Source: Dasyornis broadbenti
Taxonomy: Eukaryota; Chordata; Aves; Passeriformes; Dasyornithidae
DNA length: 64,000 nucleotides
Direction: 5' to 3'
Assembly: GCA_013397935.1 (NCBI GenBank)
Contig: VZRN01002238.1
Location: 31,349 to 95,348 of the forward strand
Shown: one piece after another, positions 36,501 to 49,605 of the stretch
Layout of the letters: each line of letters starts with the position of its first letter
Numbering within the stretch: the stretch's first letter is position 1
Translations under genes and position numbers: made by a program
Notes under the pieces: generated by a model
What the model was told of the DNA's origin: nothing
Databases searched by the model: none
What the model saw: the letters and a program-made list of their open reading frames with translations, nothing else

Positions 36501-37320
36501 TTCCTTTTAAATGGAAGCTACCACGTGGCTGATTTGTTATATAGCGTCTGAGCAAGTGTGTGCATGGGTAGAGTCAGAGACCAGCTGGAAGGAAAGGAGC
36601 TGCTAGGTTCCTACTCAGTGTGTGATACCAGTGAAGATTTCACTCTTCCTGCAAGTGGTACGCTTATTCAAGTATCTTATTGGTTTAAAAATTGGATCTT
36701 GTGATTTGACCTTTTCTGCATATTTCTATTCCACAAATGAAGAAATAAGTTTTTAGTTTGAGATGGAACCAATACAGAAGTGCATTTCTTTTCCTGCAGA
36801 TTCATAATTAATTTCCTACATCATGTTCACCTTCTCTGTATGTCATTTATCTTTCTTTTATGTGCCTTTCTTTAGTTGATACGAAAGGTTTAAAGTCCCT
36901 AACCTGCTTCTCTTTTGCATGCATATATAAAATAAAGGAAGTGTATCTTTTAATTCAGGATTTATGTACACATAGATTTCCAGTAACATTCAGCAGTCAG
37001 CAGAGGTCTCTTAATATCTGAACTCTGCAATCCTACATTTGACAGCATTTGAACAAAGCCCTAACAGGGAAAAGGAGCACAGTAGAGACATTCAGTGAGA
37101 AAATTCTGGTGGCTAGAAAGTAAATTTCACCTTTAGAGAAATTTCTTTGTAATAGACATGGCCTAAAATGACAAACATAAAGCTCATTTCTGTAGCTGTT
37201 CTTAAAAAATTTGCCTCTAGAAAGAGTATTTCCAAGAAATAAGTTCCAAACTGCAATTAGAGCTGTTATGCACAGTCCTTCAAGTGATTAACACTATGAA
37301 GAGCAAGAATCCTCTATGTA
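33556..37320. other. anonymous sequence
   Basis: No gene or transposon is recognised. It contains a poly-T run near 35240, further T- and A-runs near 35477 and 35534, and a purine-rich start (33590-33720). Confidence 0.5.
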
Positions 37321-37960
37321 TCATAGAATCACAGAACAGATGAGATTGGAAGGGACCTCTTGAGGTCGTCTGGTCCAACCCCTTGTTCAAGCAGGGCCAG
37401 CTAGTGCCCAGTCCAGACGGCTTTGAATATCTACCAAGGAGGGAAATTCTACAACCTTTCTGGACAACCTGTGCCAGTGCTAGATGACGGTCACAGTAAC
37501 AAAGTGTTTCTTGATGTTCAGACAGAGGCCTCCTGCATTTCAGTTTGTGCCCATTGCGTCTGATCCTGGCACCACTGGAAAGAATCTGGCTCTGTCCTGT
37601 TTGCACCCTCCCTTCAGGCATTTACATACACTAGTAACATGCCCCGAGCCTTCTCTTCCCCATCCGCCTGAACACTCTCACCTTTCTTAGCCTTTCCTCA
37701 TAGGTGAGATATTTCCATCCCTTCACCATTATGGTGCTTTGCTGGACCCTCTCCGGTATGTCCATGTCCTCCTTGCACTGAGGAGTCCAGAACTAGACCG
37801 AGCACTCTGGGGGTGGCCTCACCAGTGCTCGGTAGAGGGGAAGGATTACAGGCCTCCACCTTCTGCCTGGGATAGCATTTGCCTTCTTTGCCTTAACTGC
37901 ACGTTGCTGCATCATGGTCAACTTGGTGTTCACCGGGACCCACCCCCCAGTCCTGTCAAA
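37321..37960 (-). mobile_element. CR1 LINE 3' portion, reverse strand (about 640 bp)
   Basis: It starts with the reverse-complemented tail TCATAGAATCACAGAAC, then GATTGGAAGGGACCTCTTG and GGTCCAACCCCTTG. Further CR1 landmarks are TTGATGTTCAGACAGAGGCC near 37512, GCCTTTCCTCATAGGTGAGA near 37690, CTGGACCCTCTCC near 37742 and AGAACTAGACCGAGCACTC near 37790. The longest frames (113 codons reverse, 86 forward) are artefacts of the element. It ends near GGGACCCACCCCCC. Confidence 0.95.
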
Positions 37961-40692
37961 ACATGTGGTGATTTGTGGGGTTTGGGATTTTTTAAGTGAG
38001 AGCTGGCTTTCAAAAATGTTAAATTATGATATGAAGATGAATATTTTAATGGAAATATAAAGCCAAACCAGTCAGTCTGGTTTACTGTATCTCCGTTCTG
38101 AAAGTACATGTGTATTTTTTGCCCTCCTGAGGGATGATAAAATAGCTGCAGCTGTTCAACCAGCAGTGCATGCTTTTTGGTGGAACTATTTTTGGGGATT
38201 AACTCTGAATCCTTTATCTATTCCATACGATTACGATGTGCGGAGAAGAATAGAACTATCAAGGCACGAAACCTCTCTATTACTCAGTGCTGACATAAAC
38301 TGTTTTCTAACAATGTATCCATGTAAGGTGCACACTCCTACTATGTGGTTAGATCTGTATCTTATAGTTCTAAAATATCAATAACTTGATAAAATATGAA
38401 GTTATTTTGTTCTTAAGCATGCTTTTACATAGTGTTTTGCACATGGAAGCTAATTAACCAATCCTAATTTCTAGCCACAAGGATAGATACCATAAGATGT
38501 GATACTCAACCTTGTGACAGGCCTTTTGACTTTATCTGTCTGACTGTCGCTTTGGGAGTATGCTAAATTGGGAAGCTTGGCCATGAAGGTAAAACAAACA
38601 AAAAGTATGTTTTTCAGGGTTTCTAATAACATTATTCTTTACACTTTGTTAAAATATGAAGTAGTAGAATAAACTACTACTTCATAAAGTTTTAACTTTA
38701 CAGTGAAATATCATGCCATTATCAATATCTCAGGACTAATAACTTCCTGAGCAATGTAAATACTGAACACACAACTTGTTTCTCATTCTGATGGGTCTCT
38801 TGGGTTCATTACTCTGGTATTGTTCTGCCTGTCCCCATCCTTAAAGTGGGTATACACAAAATGTCTTCAAAACCTATTTCTTACTCTGATGAAAACCTAT
38901 TTTTAGAACAAGTAAAGCAGAGAGAAATGCATCAGCTGGGTGAAAGAGAGCACAGCACATCTTCCCCTCACAAACTGTATCTTCACGGGTCTTACTTTCA
39001 GTCCTGGTCTTACCTCAGTGACTTTCGGGGGCTCCCTGGGTTGCAGGAAATTATAGATGATCCTGTCTGATCCCTGGGAAAATATCTTCCTTTTCATCAT
39101 CTCTGAAGCCTGATTGCTTTGGTGCATCTTGTCCCTACTCTCTTATTGGACATACTGGACATCTGTCTGTTATGGATATACTGGTCTTTGCCCCAGCTAT
39201 GTCAGAAGCTTATTTGTATGTAATATTAGCAGTTTTTGGTGGAGAAGGAGGTATCCCCCATTCACTCCAGATGGTTCCATCTTCCAGGACAAAGTACACC
39301 ATTGCTTTTTTTCTTACACTGCCCGGTTTCTTGCTTTGAAAGGAGCACACATGTTCAGGATACTGCTAGCAGCCAAATGAAATATTTTCTTTCACAGCCC
39401 TACACTTTGTCTTTTCCTTTGTCTGAGATCTGCTTAGATAGATATTGTATTGCATATCCTACTTGATAGCCCACAATAAGGTCCTTCCAAAAGCAGCTTC
39501 ATGTTTCTGCAACCAGCTCATTACTGACTGCAGATTTGTGTGGTAGTTACACGGCTATTTACCCATATAAATAAGTAAATAAAATGAAACAAGTTTTTTT
39601 AAAAAATCTTTTCTACTCTACTCTCATTTAACTTCTGGAACTAGATTATATAACACCGACCTCAATTATGTCAAAATGGAATTTTTGAATTTATCTGTGG
39701 AAGCCAGTAACTCGTGTAATATGGAAGGATGAAGAACTAGAAATGCTGGAAGTCAGTTTGACAGGGAGAAGCAGCAACAGAAACAGTAGCGTTAAAATGT
39801 GAGAGATTGAGATGGGAAGTGAGGAAGTATCATCAGGCCTATGTGACAGGGGTGTAATTCAGTCACTGATAGTGCTTACATTATTTACATTTCCAACCAT
39901 AGAACTGCCTTTACTTGTTTATGAACATCATTTAGTCTGGCCAAGTTGTAAATTGGATTGTGGTGTAATTATTTCAAGGTGGGCTATTTCAGATTTTTAT
40001 ACAGTAGTGAATGGATCTGGGATGAGAATTATCTTTTCTGCCCATTTTCCCAATTTTCTAAAGACAGTGCCTCCTATTTTCTAATATTCTGTTATTTTGT
40101 ATGTTTTGTTTCCTCATTCAGATTGTATCCTATACTGTCTACACTTGTCTGAAATGTGGTTTCTTCTCTTTGAACAGAGACTTCTCACTTGTCCTTCACT
40201 TCCGCTCTTATCCACAAATGAATGTTTAGTAATTTTAAAGAAGGAATAATGGGATTAACAGAGAAAGATGAGTCAAAAGTTTTCTCTTTGAGTATACTAT
40301 TATATTTCTGGACCCTGTCTGGTTAAAATAATGCAAAGAAAGGGGAAAAAAAAAGTTCTATAGCAAACTGCAGAAAAAAAGGACTTCTCGTTTTATAGTG
40401 CATTTCCCACTCACCTTTTCCTCTCCGCCCCCTGTGAAATCACCCTACTTTGTTGCTGTTATTTTTATTATGAGCGATGTAAACTATATTTATATTTGAT
40501 TTCTGGTTTTTGTAAAAATAGGGTATTTTAAATTGGTAAGGGGACTCTACATAGTCAGTTTGTCACAGTCAGCTGATTCTTGTGAATGAAATACTCATGC
40601 AGCCTTCCTTCAGGATAGCAGCAAGGTGTTAGTTGAAGGTTTTGTGTATAGTAGAACTTGGTAAGGTTAAAGAAACACCCGTACATTAATAG
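37961..40692. other. anonymous sequence
   Basis: No gene is recognised. It contains the hairpin at 38648-38696 and overlapping meaningless frames near 38846-39466. Confidence 0.5.
38648..38696. repeat. 20-bp inverted repeat (hairpin) with AATAAA loop
   Basis: Arms TATGAAGTAGTAG (38655-38667) and CTACTACTTCATA (38674-38686) pair perfectly around an AATAAA loop. After a 3-base bulge (AAG), the outer arms GTTAAAA and TTTTAAC also pair, giving 20 paired bases in total. It is shorter than a typical pre-miRNA stem. It may be a decayed miniature inverted-repeat element or chance. Confidence 0.88.
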
Positions 40693-40766
40693 GAAAGGGA
40701 AAAGGAAAAGAGAAAAATGCCAGCAGCTAGAAAGGGAAAAGGAAAAGAGAAAAATGCCAACAGCTA
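40693..40766. repeat. two-copy 37-bp tandem duplication
   Basis: The 37-bp unit, beginning GAAAGGGAAAAGG and ending GCCAGCAGCTA, is repeated head-to-tail with a single G-to-A difference in the second copy. The purine-rich half of the unit is itself slippage-prone. Confidence 0.95.
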
Positions 40767-41192
40767 GAAAATGGAGGGGAAAATGAGAATAACAATTTCT
40801 GTTGAGAAGCAAATACTGTGTGCTCTGAAGCACTGAAGGAAAGGTGGAAGGGCCATCAGGATGTGTATAAGGAGGGCAGAGGAAAAGAAGGTAAGGTCAG
40901 AAAGGAGTTTGAAAGGAGGGAAGTTAATGGGTAGTGTCTTTTTGCCTTATCTTCTGTTGTGCCTTTTTAAAATTGTATTGTTTCTTCTTTTTTTTTTTTT
41001 CCTTAGGGGTCTAGCTAGCATAATTTTCAGAACTGACTGTGTAGAAGCTATTACTTGTATAGACAATTAAGAGTTTGACTGTTTATGAATAGCTCCTTAG
41101 TGAAAACCAGGAAAACTGAACACTGATCTCAAGAGTAGCTTCTCTTTAACAACAAAGCTATCAATATACATATTTTCAGTTTGGATTCTTCC
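40767..41192. other. anonymous sequence
   Basis: A-rich, then a T-run at 40989-41001. I see nothing else recognisable. Confidence 0.5.
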
Positions 41193-41475
41193 ATAGAATC
41201 ATAGAATCATGGAATACCCTGAGTTGGAAGGGACCCAGAAGGATCATCAAAGTCCAATTCCTGGCACTGTGCAGAACACCCTGAGTCACACCCTGTGCCT
41301 GAGAGCATTGTCCAAATGCTTCTTGAACTCTATCAGCCTGGTGCTGTGACCACTTCCCTGGGGAGCCTGTTCCAGGGCCCAGCCACTCTCTGGGTGCAGA
41401 ACTGTTTCCTGATATCCAGCCTAAACCTCCCCTGGCACAGCTCCATACCATTCCCTTGAGTCCTGTCATTGGTCA
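41193..41475 (-). mobile_element. CR1 LINE 3' fragment, reverse strand
   Basis: The tail ATAGAATCATAGAATCATGG is followed by GAGTTGGAAGGGACCCAGA, AGTCCAATTCCTGGC and GAGCATTGTCCAAATGCTTCT, and then GCCTGTTCCAGGGCCCAGCC. It is a well-preserved CR1 subtype, distinct from the 37-kb copy (GGACCCAGAAGGATCATCAA signature). Only about 280 bp is present. The 97-codon reverse frame lies in its 3' UTR and ORF2 end. Confidence 0.95.
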
Positions 41476-44400
41476 CTCTTTGGCTATTTCTCTTATTTTT
41501 TTATATACTATGTGACCAATTAATTTGAGCACTTAGTTTTTTAACGTCTCTAAGGAAAAAAATCCCATCCTGTGTCACATCCTTCTTATCTTCCTTGTGG
41601 CTGACTGCCCTCAATAATATTTTTCCTTCTGTAAAAATAGAGATTAAATTCCTATTGATAATTTTATTTTAGACTATGTCATTGTTCAAATGCATGGAGT
41701 TACAAATAAGTTTCATATGTCAGTCATAACAGTGCATATTCCAAATACTGGTTTACATTATGACTATGTGGTTGAAGGTGTAATCTTAACAATAGAAACT
41801 TCTTTCCTCATCTGCGTTTTCTCAGTGTAGAGTATGCCATGTAGGCCATGCTTTATAAAGAGGTAGAATTCCAGGATGTTTACTTCTGTTTTCCTCATGG
41901 ATTGTTCTGTATTGGATGAGTCATATTTCACTTGTCTCTGAGAATTTTTTTTAACTTGAAGGTACTGAATTTACTTAGTAGGGATTGTTAAAACTCAAAC
42001 CCGATTCATAATCAATTCCCCAAATACAATAAACTTTTGTAACTTTTTCTACCAAGAGCTCCCGTCACCTTGCTGTTGTCTATGCTTTTTTTACGTACAA
42101 GGCCTTTACTTCAATGAACCACAAAACAGAATGTAGCAATGTGATAAAGTAGAATATTTTCATACCTGGTTTGACTCTATACCAGAATGTGAAGTGACTC
42201 GCATATGCTATGCAGTTCTTCATTGTCTTAGGTGTTTTCAGTTGTGCAGTGGGGCTGGATCAGAGTATGCCTGTACAGAAGCCAATGGAGAATGCATATC
42301 TGTTACTCCGTAAGTAGGACACGGGTGAAACTAATAGCTGTGTGTAACTAATATCAATGAGCTTGCCTCGTGTTCCCACCTGCATGGTCACCTAGAGATA
42401 AGATATGTAGCATACTCTGAAGGTAAAAAGAAATACAGGTTCTGTTTAACCCATGGAAAAAAATTAAATGTCTAAATAGAAATCGTTTGCTGCCACCCCA
42501 CCCCCAGAATGATAATGTCAGCTTAATTGAAAGAGTTGTAATTATTTTCCTGTACCTTTTTGCAGAAATTGTTTGTGTAAAGTGGATTTTCAAAAAAACA
42601 ATAGAAATAATATTTATTAAGAAAGAATACTCTTAATTCTCCAAAACTGAGACAACTAACAAATGTTTGCTTGATTAGTTTGTACTTTTATCAGTCTAAC
42701 CACAGGTAGAATTCTGAAGTTTTACTACAAAACAGAAAACAGCTTACAGTTGAAAATAGCTGAACATCTCATCTGCTTTCAACCTCCCTACCCATTTTAT
42801 AATATTAACATTAAATGGCACTTGGAAGTAACTGAAAGAGAGACTCTGGAGTCTATGCATGATTCTTTCTGTTCTAGAAATATCCTTAAAGTAGTAGAGG
42901 GTTTGTTTCAGTTTATCATAGTTGGTTTTTCTAAATGTACATTGTTGATTTCTATTTGTCTTGAAACTTAGGTGAAGTTGCTGTTGAGTTGTGGAGAACT
43001 GCAGGTACAGAATACTTCTTTAATATGAGGCTATGTAAGTCTTTATTTCCAGAATACACGCATTTTAAAAACAGATAAAGAAGCTCAGTTGACACTCTGA
43101 ATTCCCGTGTAGCTTTAGCAAATGTTTTATTTTGTTGCTTTTTTATTTTCATGCTTTTTGTAGACTTGTGTATGATACACAGGCTTTGGACAGAATAGTG
43201 AATTAATTTCTCCATAGATTCTGATCAATTTATATGAAAATAGAACACAATAGGACTTAAAGGTCAATTCTAGCTTCTCATTAAACCATAAGCTTTTACT
43301 TTTCCTTCAGAGATCTCTAAGCACTGAAGTGTATATTGCTGTGTATAAAAAAATACTGTGGCCTGCCTGTGAACAATGGATAAATAAAGGCAGTATGTCT
43401 AGAAAACAAAAACCAGTTGAATACAAGGTAGAAGTATGCTAATCTCTCCAGTGCTTTTTAAAATTCATTCTTACTCCTTCAAGTGAGCTGAGAAAATGCT
43501 GAATTGTCATCCTGATTCATTGTGGGATTTCTGCTGATATGATTGCTTCTAATAATTGTATAACCCTTCTTTAGCAAAGAAATGAGAGCTCTTGTACAGA
43601 TGGACTTTGCTAAAGATGAAGTGATAAGGAACATGAGAGGTTTTGGGTTTTTTTCTAACTTGTTACTGCATCTTCTGTTTGGGTTCCCTCTGAATTCAGC
43701 TCTTTTATCTGTTTTTCAGTTCATTCACAAAAGAGACCTTATTTGAAATAGTCCAGTTTTGTTTAAGAAAAGCGACATCTTATAACCTATTGACAATTTT
43801 AATTCCTTTTGAAGAAAATAATCTTTCTAATACATGTCAGTATGGGAGTATTAATTTTACCATGCTCTCCATTTTAATGCACAGAATTTTTTTCTTCTGT
43901 TTAGTATACTCATGCATCTATCCCCTTTCCATGTGTTGTACGTCCTTTCATTCCATGCTTCCCTTGTATCAGATCGACTTTTATCCATTTTCCTTTCTCC
44001 CTGCGCTCAGGAACATACATATGCATGCTTTTCTTTTAACTCAGCTGTGAGCCACATGCTGTGCACCTGTCTCAGAGGGAATACACCTCCTGAGCCTTTT
44101 CTGTACAGACACGTGTGGGAAGAGTAACCAGTATATTTATGAAATAAAAGGAAGAGGGTTCAACCATAAGGACATTAAACAAGATGTTCATATAATAGTG
44201 TGTTTGCTTGACCTTATTCATTGCTGGACAAACACATCCAATTTTGCTATACTTCCACAGTAAACTCAAAATGATATTTGTGATGTTGAGCTGCTTCTGC
44301 TTTTGATGTTCATCTGCATCTTCAGCTTCTTACAAACTTCTAACCTGGTGACGCTCTAGGTCTTACCAGCTTCAGAGAAAACAGGACTTATTTTGAACTA

Positions 44401-45589
44401 ACAATAACTGATTACTTTTCTCCTTAAATCCAGTTTGGATGTTAATTTATTTCTGTGTACTCTCAAAATTCAAGAAAGGGCTATATCATGGTTTTCCTTT
44501 TACAGTGCCAGTATGGTGGTAGGTTGAGAACAGCTGTGACAACAAAAAAGCACCATTTTTATTAGCACCTCTGCCATTATTAATACTTGTTAATTAATCT
44601 GTGTAAATTATACTAGTGAAGAATTTTTATATGCTAGTTTACAGATAGTCAGTAGTAAAGTAGAACTATAAAATAAATTCCTTATTTATAGGCATAAAAA
44701 GTTAGTTTCAGAGAGAGGGTTATAACCTGATCTCTTGACTTTGAATTTATGCCTAATTCAAACGTGGATTCTAGAAAAATTTTGCTTGTCTTTCATTGGA
44801 AAATTTGCCATCTTAAAATCTTTTAGAATTTTTTTCCCTAGCTGTTTAATGAGTTACCAAAAGTAACCATTGTGGTTCCACTGAAGAATGGTGTAAACTT
44901 TTATTTATTATTTTGACCTAAATTGCTTTGAAGTGGGGAACAGTGCACTGTGAAATAAGTTTAATTGCTTCAGCTTTGCCAAAACACTTAAATATTCTTC
45001 TGGTACAGGAAATTCATGATCAAATTAATGTGGGTTTTGTTTAATATATAATTATATAGCTGTGATGGATACTTGAGTTAATTACAGAAAATACATAAAT
45101 TAAGAAATTGATGAAAATTGCAAATAGTGAAAATACTTCAGGAGCAGAAGAAGGAATGACAACGACTTGCTACAGTTCATTTGCACAGCCTTAGGGTACA
45201 AGTTAAGTAACAAATCTTTTTCCCAGAGCTGATAAAGTTAGCACTGCACTGACAGTCCAGCCAAGAACAGGACAGGAGCAGCTTTTACTCCTGGGCAGAA
45301 AATGAGAGACTTTCTAATGTACAGAAAAAGGAAGTTTGGTGAATAGAGGGAAGAGTATAAAGCAGAAACTGTGCCTTCTGAGCCTTTTTGTGGCACTGAA
45401 TTTTTAAAACCCCTGTAAGATAAGGCAAGATCTTCTGTTGGTGCATAATGCCATAATTGTTGCAATTTAGAATACCTGCACTATTTTAACTTAAACTGAG
45501 GATTTAGCACGTTTTGACAGTCTCAGTGACAGAATATGTTGTAGATATTTGCTTGATACAGTTTGTACAATTCAGAGTTGGCTTGCATG
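41476..45589. other. anonymous AT-rich sequence
   Basis: No gene or recognisable transposon. Short frames of up to 97 codons have no family resemblance. Confidence 0.5.
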
Positions 45590-45960
45590 ATTAATTCTTT
45601 GTGCATGTGCCTGCCCCCTCCGCTGACCATGCTGCAGGCTCTATTATTTAACTTGACTCCAGCCTGTTTGGTTGAGCAGTGGCTGCAGGAGGCCCGAGTG
45701 CACATGTCCAAAGGCCATACAAGTGCTGTTTAGCAGGATGTACTCTGCAAAGCCAGAGGCTCTCAAGGGGCTACAGAAAGAGGCACATTAGTGACATAAT
45801 ACTGAGAGCCTGAGCCACGTTATGTAAATGCTCGTTGTGAGAAAGTGTTTGGTATTTGTTCTGATGCCATTGTATGTATATACAGTAGGTTGCTGCTGTT
45901 TGCAATAAATAATTTGCAGCTAATGTTGTTGACAGTGCTATTGATTAAGTTTAAAAATGT
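45590..45960. other. candidate conserved non-coding element
   Basis: A motif-dense stretch contains GCATGATTAATTC, TTATGTAAATGC, TTTGCAATAAATAATTTGCAG, GCTAATGTTGTTGACAG and ATTGATTAAG. There is no simple repeat and no transposon signature. It is inferred from texture only. Confidence 0.27.
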
Positions 45961-48878
45961 GTTTGATGACTGCTGTTCTCTTAAAATCATTTTTACTTTA
46001 TAGGACAACTTTCCTAACTTTCTCTGTGCCACTAGAAAGGATAATGGAAGGAGTTGTTTGAGGTATACAGAATTAAGGGATGGGCACACATCCAGGGAAT
46101 CTCAGAGGGAAATATGGGCTATGTGCCATGCACTGAACTTGCTACATATGTGCACATCCGATCTAGCACGTGCATACTACACAGATGGTTAGCAATTGCA
46201 CAGATCAGCTCCATGAGGCATGTCCAGATCCCACTCACCCAGGGTGTCTGGAAATCCTGGTCATATGGCCTGTCTGTGATTTCTCTCCTCTTCTTCCCAA
46301 TCCTGAAATTCTGTCTAAGGAAGGAAGAGGAGGAAATGAAAAAGAGGACATGCCGAGGCAGAAAGGGCATGTGTTAATTACTGGGCAGGCTGAAAATTGT
46401 GAGGTTACCTTAAAGCAATGAGCTTCAGGACCTCAGCTGAGCCATAATCTACTGTGTGTGTATTTTTAGTTTGCTGTTGCAGTGTAAAAAGTATTCACTT
46501 AAGCTGTGTCATAATAACTTACTGTGAATATTGAAATAAAATGCTAATTAGATACAGTTGGAAGAGAGCACGTGACAAATTACTGTAATACCACTGATGG
46601 CTGGTAACTCATATGCCTATGGTGACATGATCAGTTTTGATCAAATGCTTTCACTTTTAATCTACTTGCTCTTTAATAATGGGCCTTCTCTAACTAAAAC
46701 CTGTACCTATTTAAAGTTCAATTAGTTTAACTTTTATAAGTTAGAATGTTTTTCTTAACCAATTAAACCATAATTAAAAATAGAATATTTCTTAAATCCT
46801 TAAGGCCTCTTCATTAAATCTGAGAAAATTCTTCTTCACAAGACTCTGGCTCATTTTAATTTCTCCAAATAAAAATATAGTTCGTGCTCCCAAATAACTT
46901 CTGTCTAAAAAGTCTACTTGATACTGTTTTAAAATATTGATCGAATTTTAGGTAGTCGGACTATTCTCCCATTGGTAGGTAGAATTTTATGCTAATATTT
47001 TGCATTGAAAATTGTGATGGATCAAATCAGGACTTTGAACTTTATGAATTTGATGCTGCATATGTACATTGCAAGACAACTTTAGGGGTCTGGGTGTTTT
47101 TTTTTGTTGTTGGGTTTTTTTTTTTTTTTTTTGGGTTGTTTGTTTGTTAATTTGTTTTGTGTGATACATTTAAAAATCTATCTTTTTCCATCATCTCAGG
47201 ATTTCTGCAACAGGTGTAGTCTCACTGATATCCATGAAAGTCTCTTCTTTTTGACAGTACAGGCTTATTAACTTTCTTAAGAGTTATATATGTGCATTAT
47301 TTATGCACTTCATAATCCCAGGCTACTATGTACGCAATTCTGATTGACTCCCAAAATTCTCAGGCTCTACCTATATAAATGGCAAGCTACATGAGTAATT
47401 TAATTTCTGTAAAAAGTAAGACTTTTTTATCTGCTGAAAGTTTTGATCTGATAAGTCCTGCAGTACAACCAGAGCACTAATTCTTATGGTGCTGTCAGTC
47501 TCTGTTAAATTATCATTCATGCTTTCCAGAAAATATAAAGATAACATCCATAGGATAGAAACCAGTCTGATTCTTTGCACTGCACATTTACTGTTTATTT
47601 TGTTAGAATCATATTGCTTTTTTTAGTCATTGGCCTTTGAATGAATTACCTAAAGGTCACCTATAGGTCTCTTAGAATTTCTGTAGTGCCTTTCTGAGGC
47701 AGTTTGGAAAATAGTGATAAATTATGTTTAGATGAGGGAAAAGCAACTATTCCTTCAGGAATTGAGACTTCTTGTACATAGGGAAAAGTAGCATCAGACT
47801 TGGCTTTCTCCCATATTATATTGCCAATAGAAAATATTGAATTAATTAAAGAATTAGTGTATTAATATTTAGTGACTTGTATCTTTCTTCCATTACACTC
47901 TGGTACTATTTAATTTGAGGGGTAAAACAGAGTTGCTTGATGGCGTCGTTACTCATGTTTGGGCTTAAGTTGAATTTGTGTGTTGCACAGATGTAACACT
48001 TTCATTTTTAGTGTCTGTACCAAACATCTGGGTTTTTTCCCTCTTGTTTTTGTGAGGTAGTCAGTGAAGAATAAATGACTCTATCACAGTGAAGAGGGAT
48101 TTCAACCAGTAGAATTAACAATGCCTTATATAAATGTGATGCCCACTATGGTTTTCTACTGTTTTTCAAATGCTGCCATTTCAACCACAGAAACAGTTTG
48201 AAAATAGTTCTCACTCTACCTAAAAGCTTATACATTTGGATTGCATGCTTGTATGGGAATCTTTATCCCTACCCCAGAGCACAATGTTCATTATTTCTTA
48301 AAAAATGTTACTAGTTTCACATTTGTCTTCATATTTCCTTTTAAGTTTCTCATTCACTTTTGATGCTGCAGATCATTTTTTCCTTTAAAGTTCACAGATT
48401 TTATCCCTGATTCATTTCAGAGAATATGCTTTGCTTTTCAGATCTATGTTGCCTATGAATCTTGACTACAAAAATTAATTTTCAGTGCAGTTAATAATGC
48501 TATCATATATAAATTTCATAAGCAGTATATTCTTGTGCTAATTCATTTTTTGTGAGCTCATTATTATTTGAGGTATTCTGAGTACAAACATGTAAGTTCA
48601 GATGGTATATAGTGTGTATATATATAAAATCTTGATCAGGTTACAGCAGACCCACACCGCATTTTTTTCTGACTATACTCAATGTGCTTAGTTTGAGAAT
48701 GCACAGTTAATGCTGCCTTTTTTTCATATCATATATATTATTACTACTGGTCTGTAATCTAGCAAGTGCATTATAGTTAGAAATGGTTGTACATCTTTCT
48801 GAAGTGCAACATGAAGATTTTCTAGCTGGAAATTGAACCTTAAATTTGAAAAAGCCCTTTAATTTTAAATATGTGATT
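45961..48878. other. anonymous sequence with T-rich simple repeat
   Basis: It contains a T/GTT-rich simple repeat at 47095-47160, which yields a spurious Lys/Gln-rich reverse frame, and a homeodomain-motif-rich patch at 46500-46760 (AATGCTAATTAGATAC, GAGCACGTGACAAATTACTG). The frames on both strands at 46054-46421 have no family resemblance. Confidence 0.45.
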
Positions 48879-49605
48879 AGAACTACCAAGCAGTTTAGGT
48901 TGGAAGGGATCTCTGGAGATTATCTGGTACCATCCTGAGTTCAAAGTTGTTCTAGCATCACAGTTAGAACATTCTCAGGACTTGCATAGTCAAGTTTTGA
49001 GTATCTACAAAGCTGAAAATCCCACTACCTTTTTGTGAATCTTTTGAGGACTGACTAATCCCTAGATGAGGAATGTTTTCCTTAAGAACTTCCCTTGTAG
49101 AAACTTGTGACCATTGCCTTTATGCTGTTTTTACACTCTCTGAGAAGAGTTTGGTTCAGTCTTCTACATAACCACCTGTCATATTGTTGAAGACAGCAGC
49201 TGAACTTAGCCTTCTCCAAGCTGAGCACACACACACACTTTTCTTAGTCTCTGCCCATATGTCATATGCTCAAGCTCCGTAAGTTAGTGGCCCTCCTCTG
49301 GAGTTGCTCCAGTTTATTTATGTATTTTCTTGCAGAGTGGAATGCTCCAGAGATAGTCTCAGACGTTCCCATTTAGAAGTGAATAGTAATTTCCATAACC
49401 CTACTGGTTATATTCCATCTAGAATAGCCCAGTGTGCAGACAATCCTCATTGCCTCAGGGGTATGCTGCAGAGTCCTGCCGAACTTGCTCTCCACTGGGA
49501 TCCCGAGTACTTTTCTGCAAAACTTCTGTCAGCTCTCAGTCTGTACTGATGCACAGGGTTGTTTTATCTCAGGTGCAGGACCTTGCATTCATCTTCATTT
49601 GAGGG
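48879..49605 (-). mobile_element. decayed CR1 LINE 3' portion, reverse strand
   Basis: It begins at GTTTAGGTTGGAAGGGATCTC. CR1 landmarks follow in order: GACAGCAGCTGAACTTAGCCTTCTCCAAGCTGAG near 49193, GCCCTCCTCTGGAGTTGCTCC near 49290, TTGTTTTATCTCAGGTGCAGGACC near 49560 and a CTTGCATTCATC end. It is considerably diverged, and a CA microsatellite has grown at about 49227-49241. The frames inside are meaningless. Confidence 0.82.

Noticed and set aside
44640..44760. Vague resemblance to a MIR-type SINE (GTTTCAGAGAGAGGGTTATAACC)
   Set aside because: Only a few scattered words match, below what can be supported without a profile search.
46054..46421. 107-codon forward and 83-codon reverse overlapping frames
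   Set aside because: Open on both strands with no family resemblance and no splice context.
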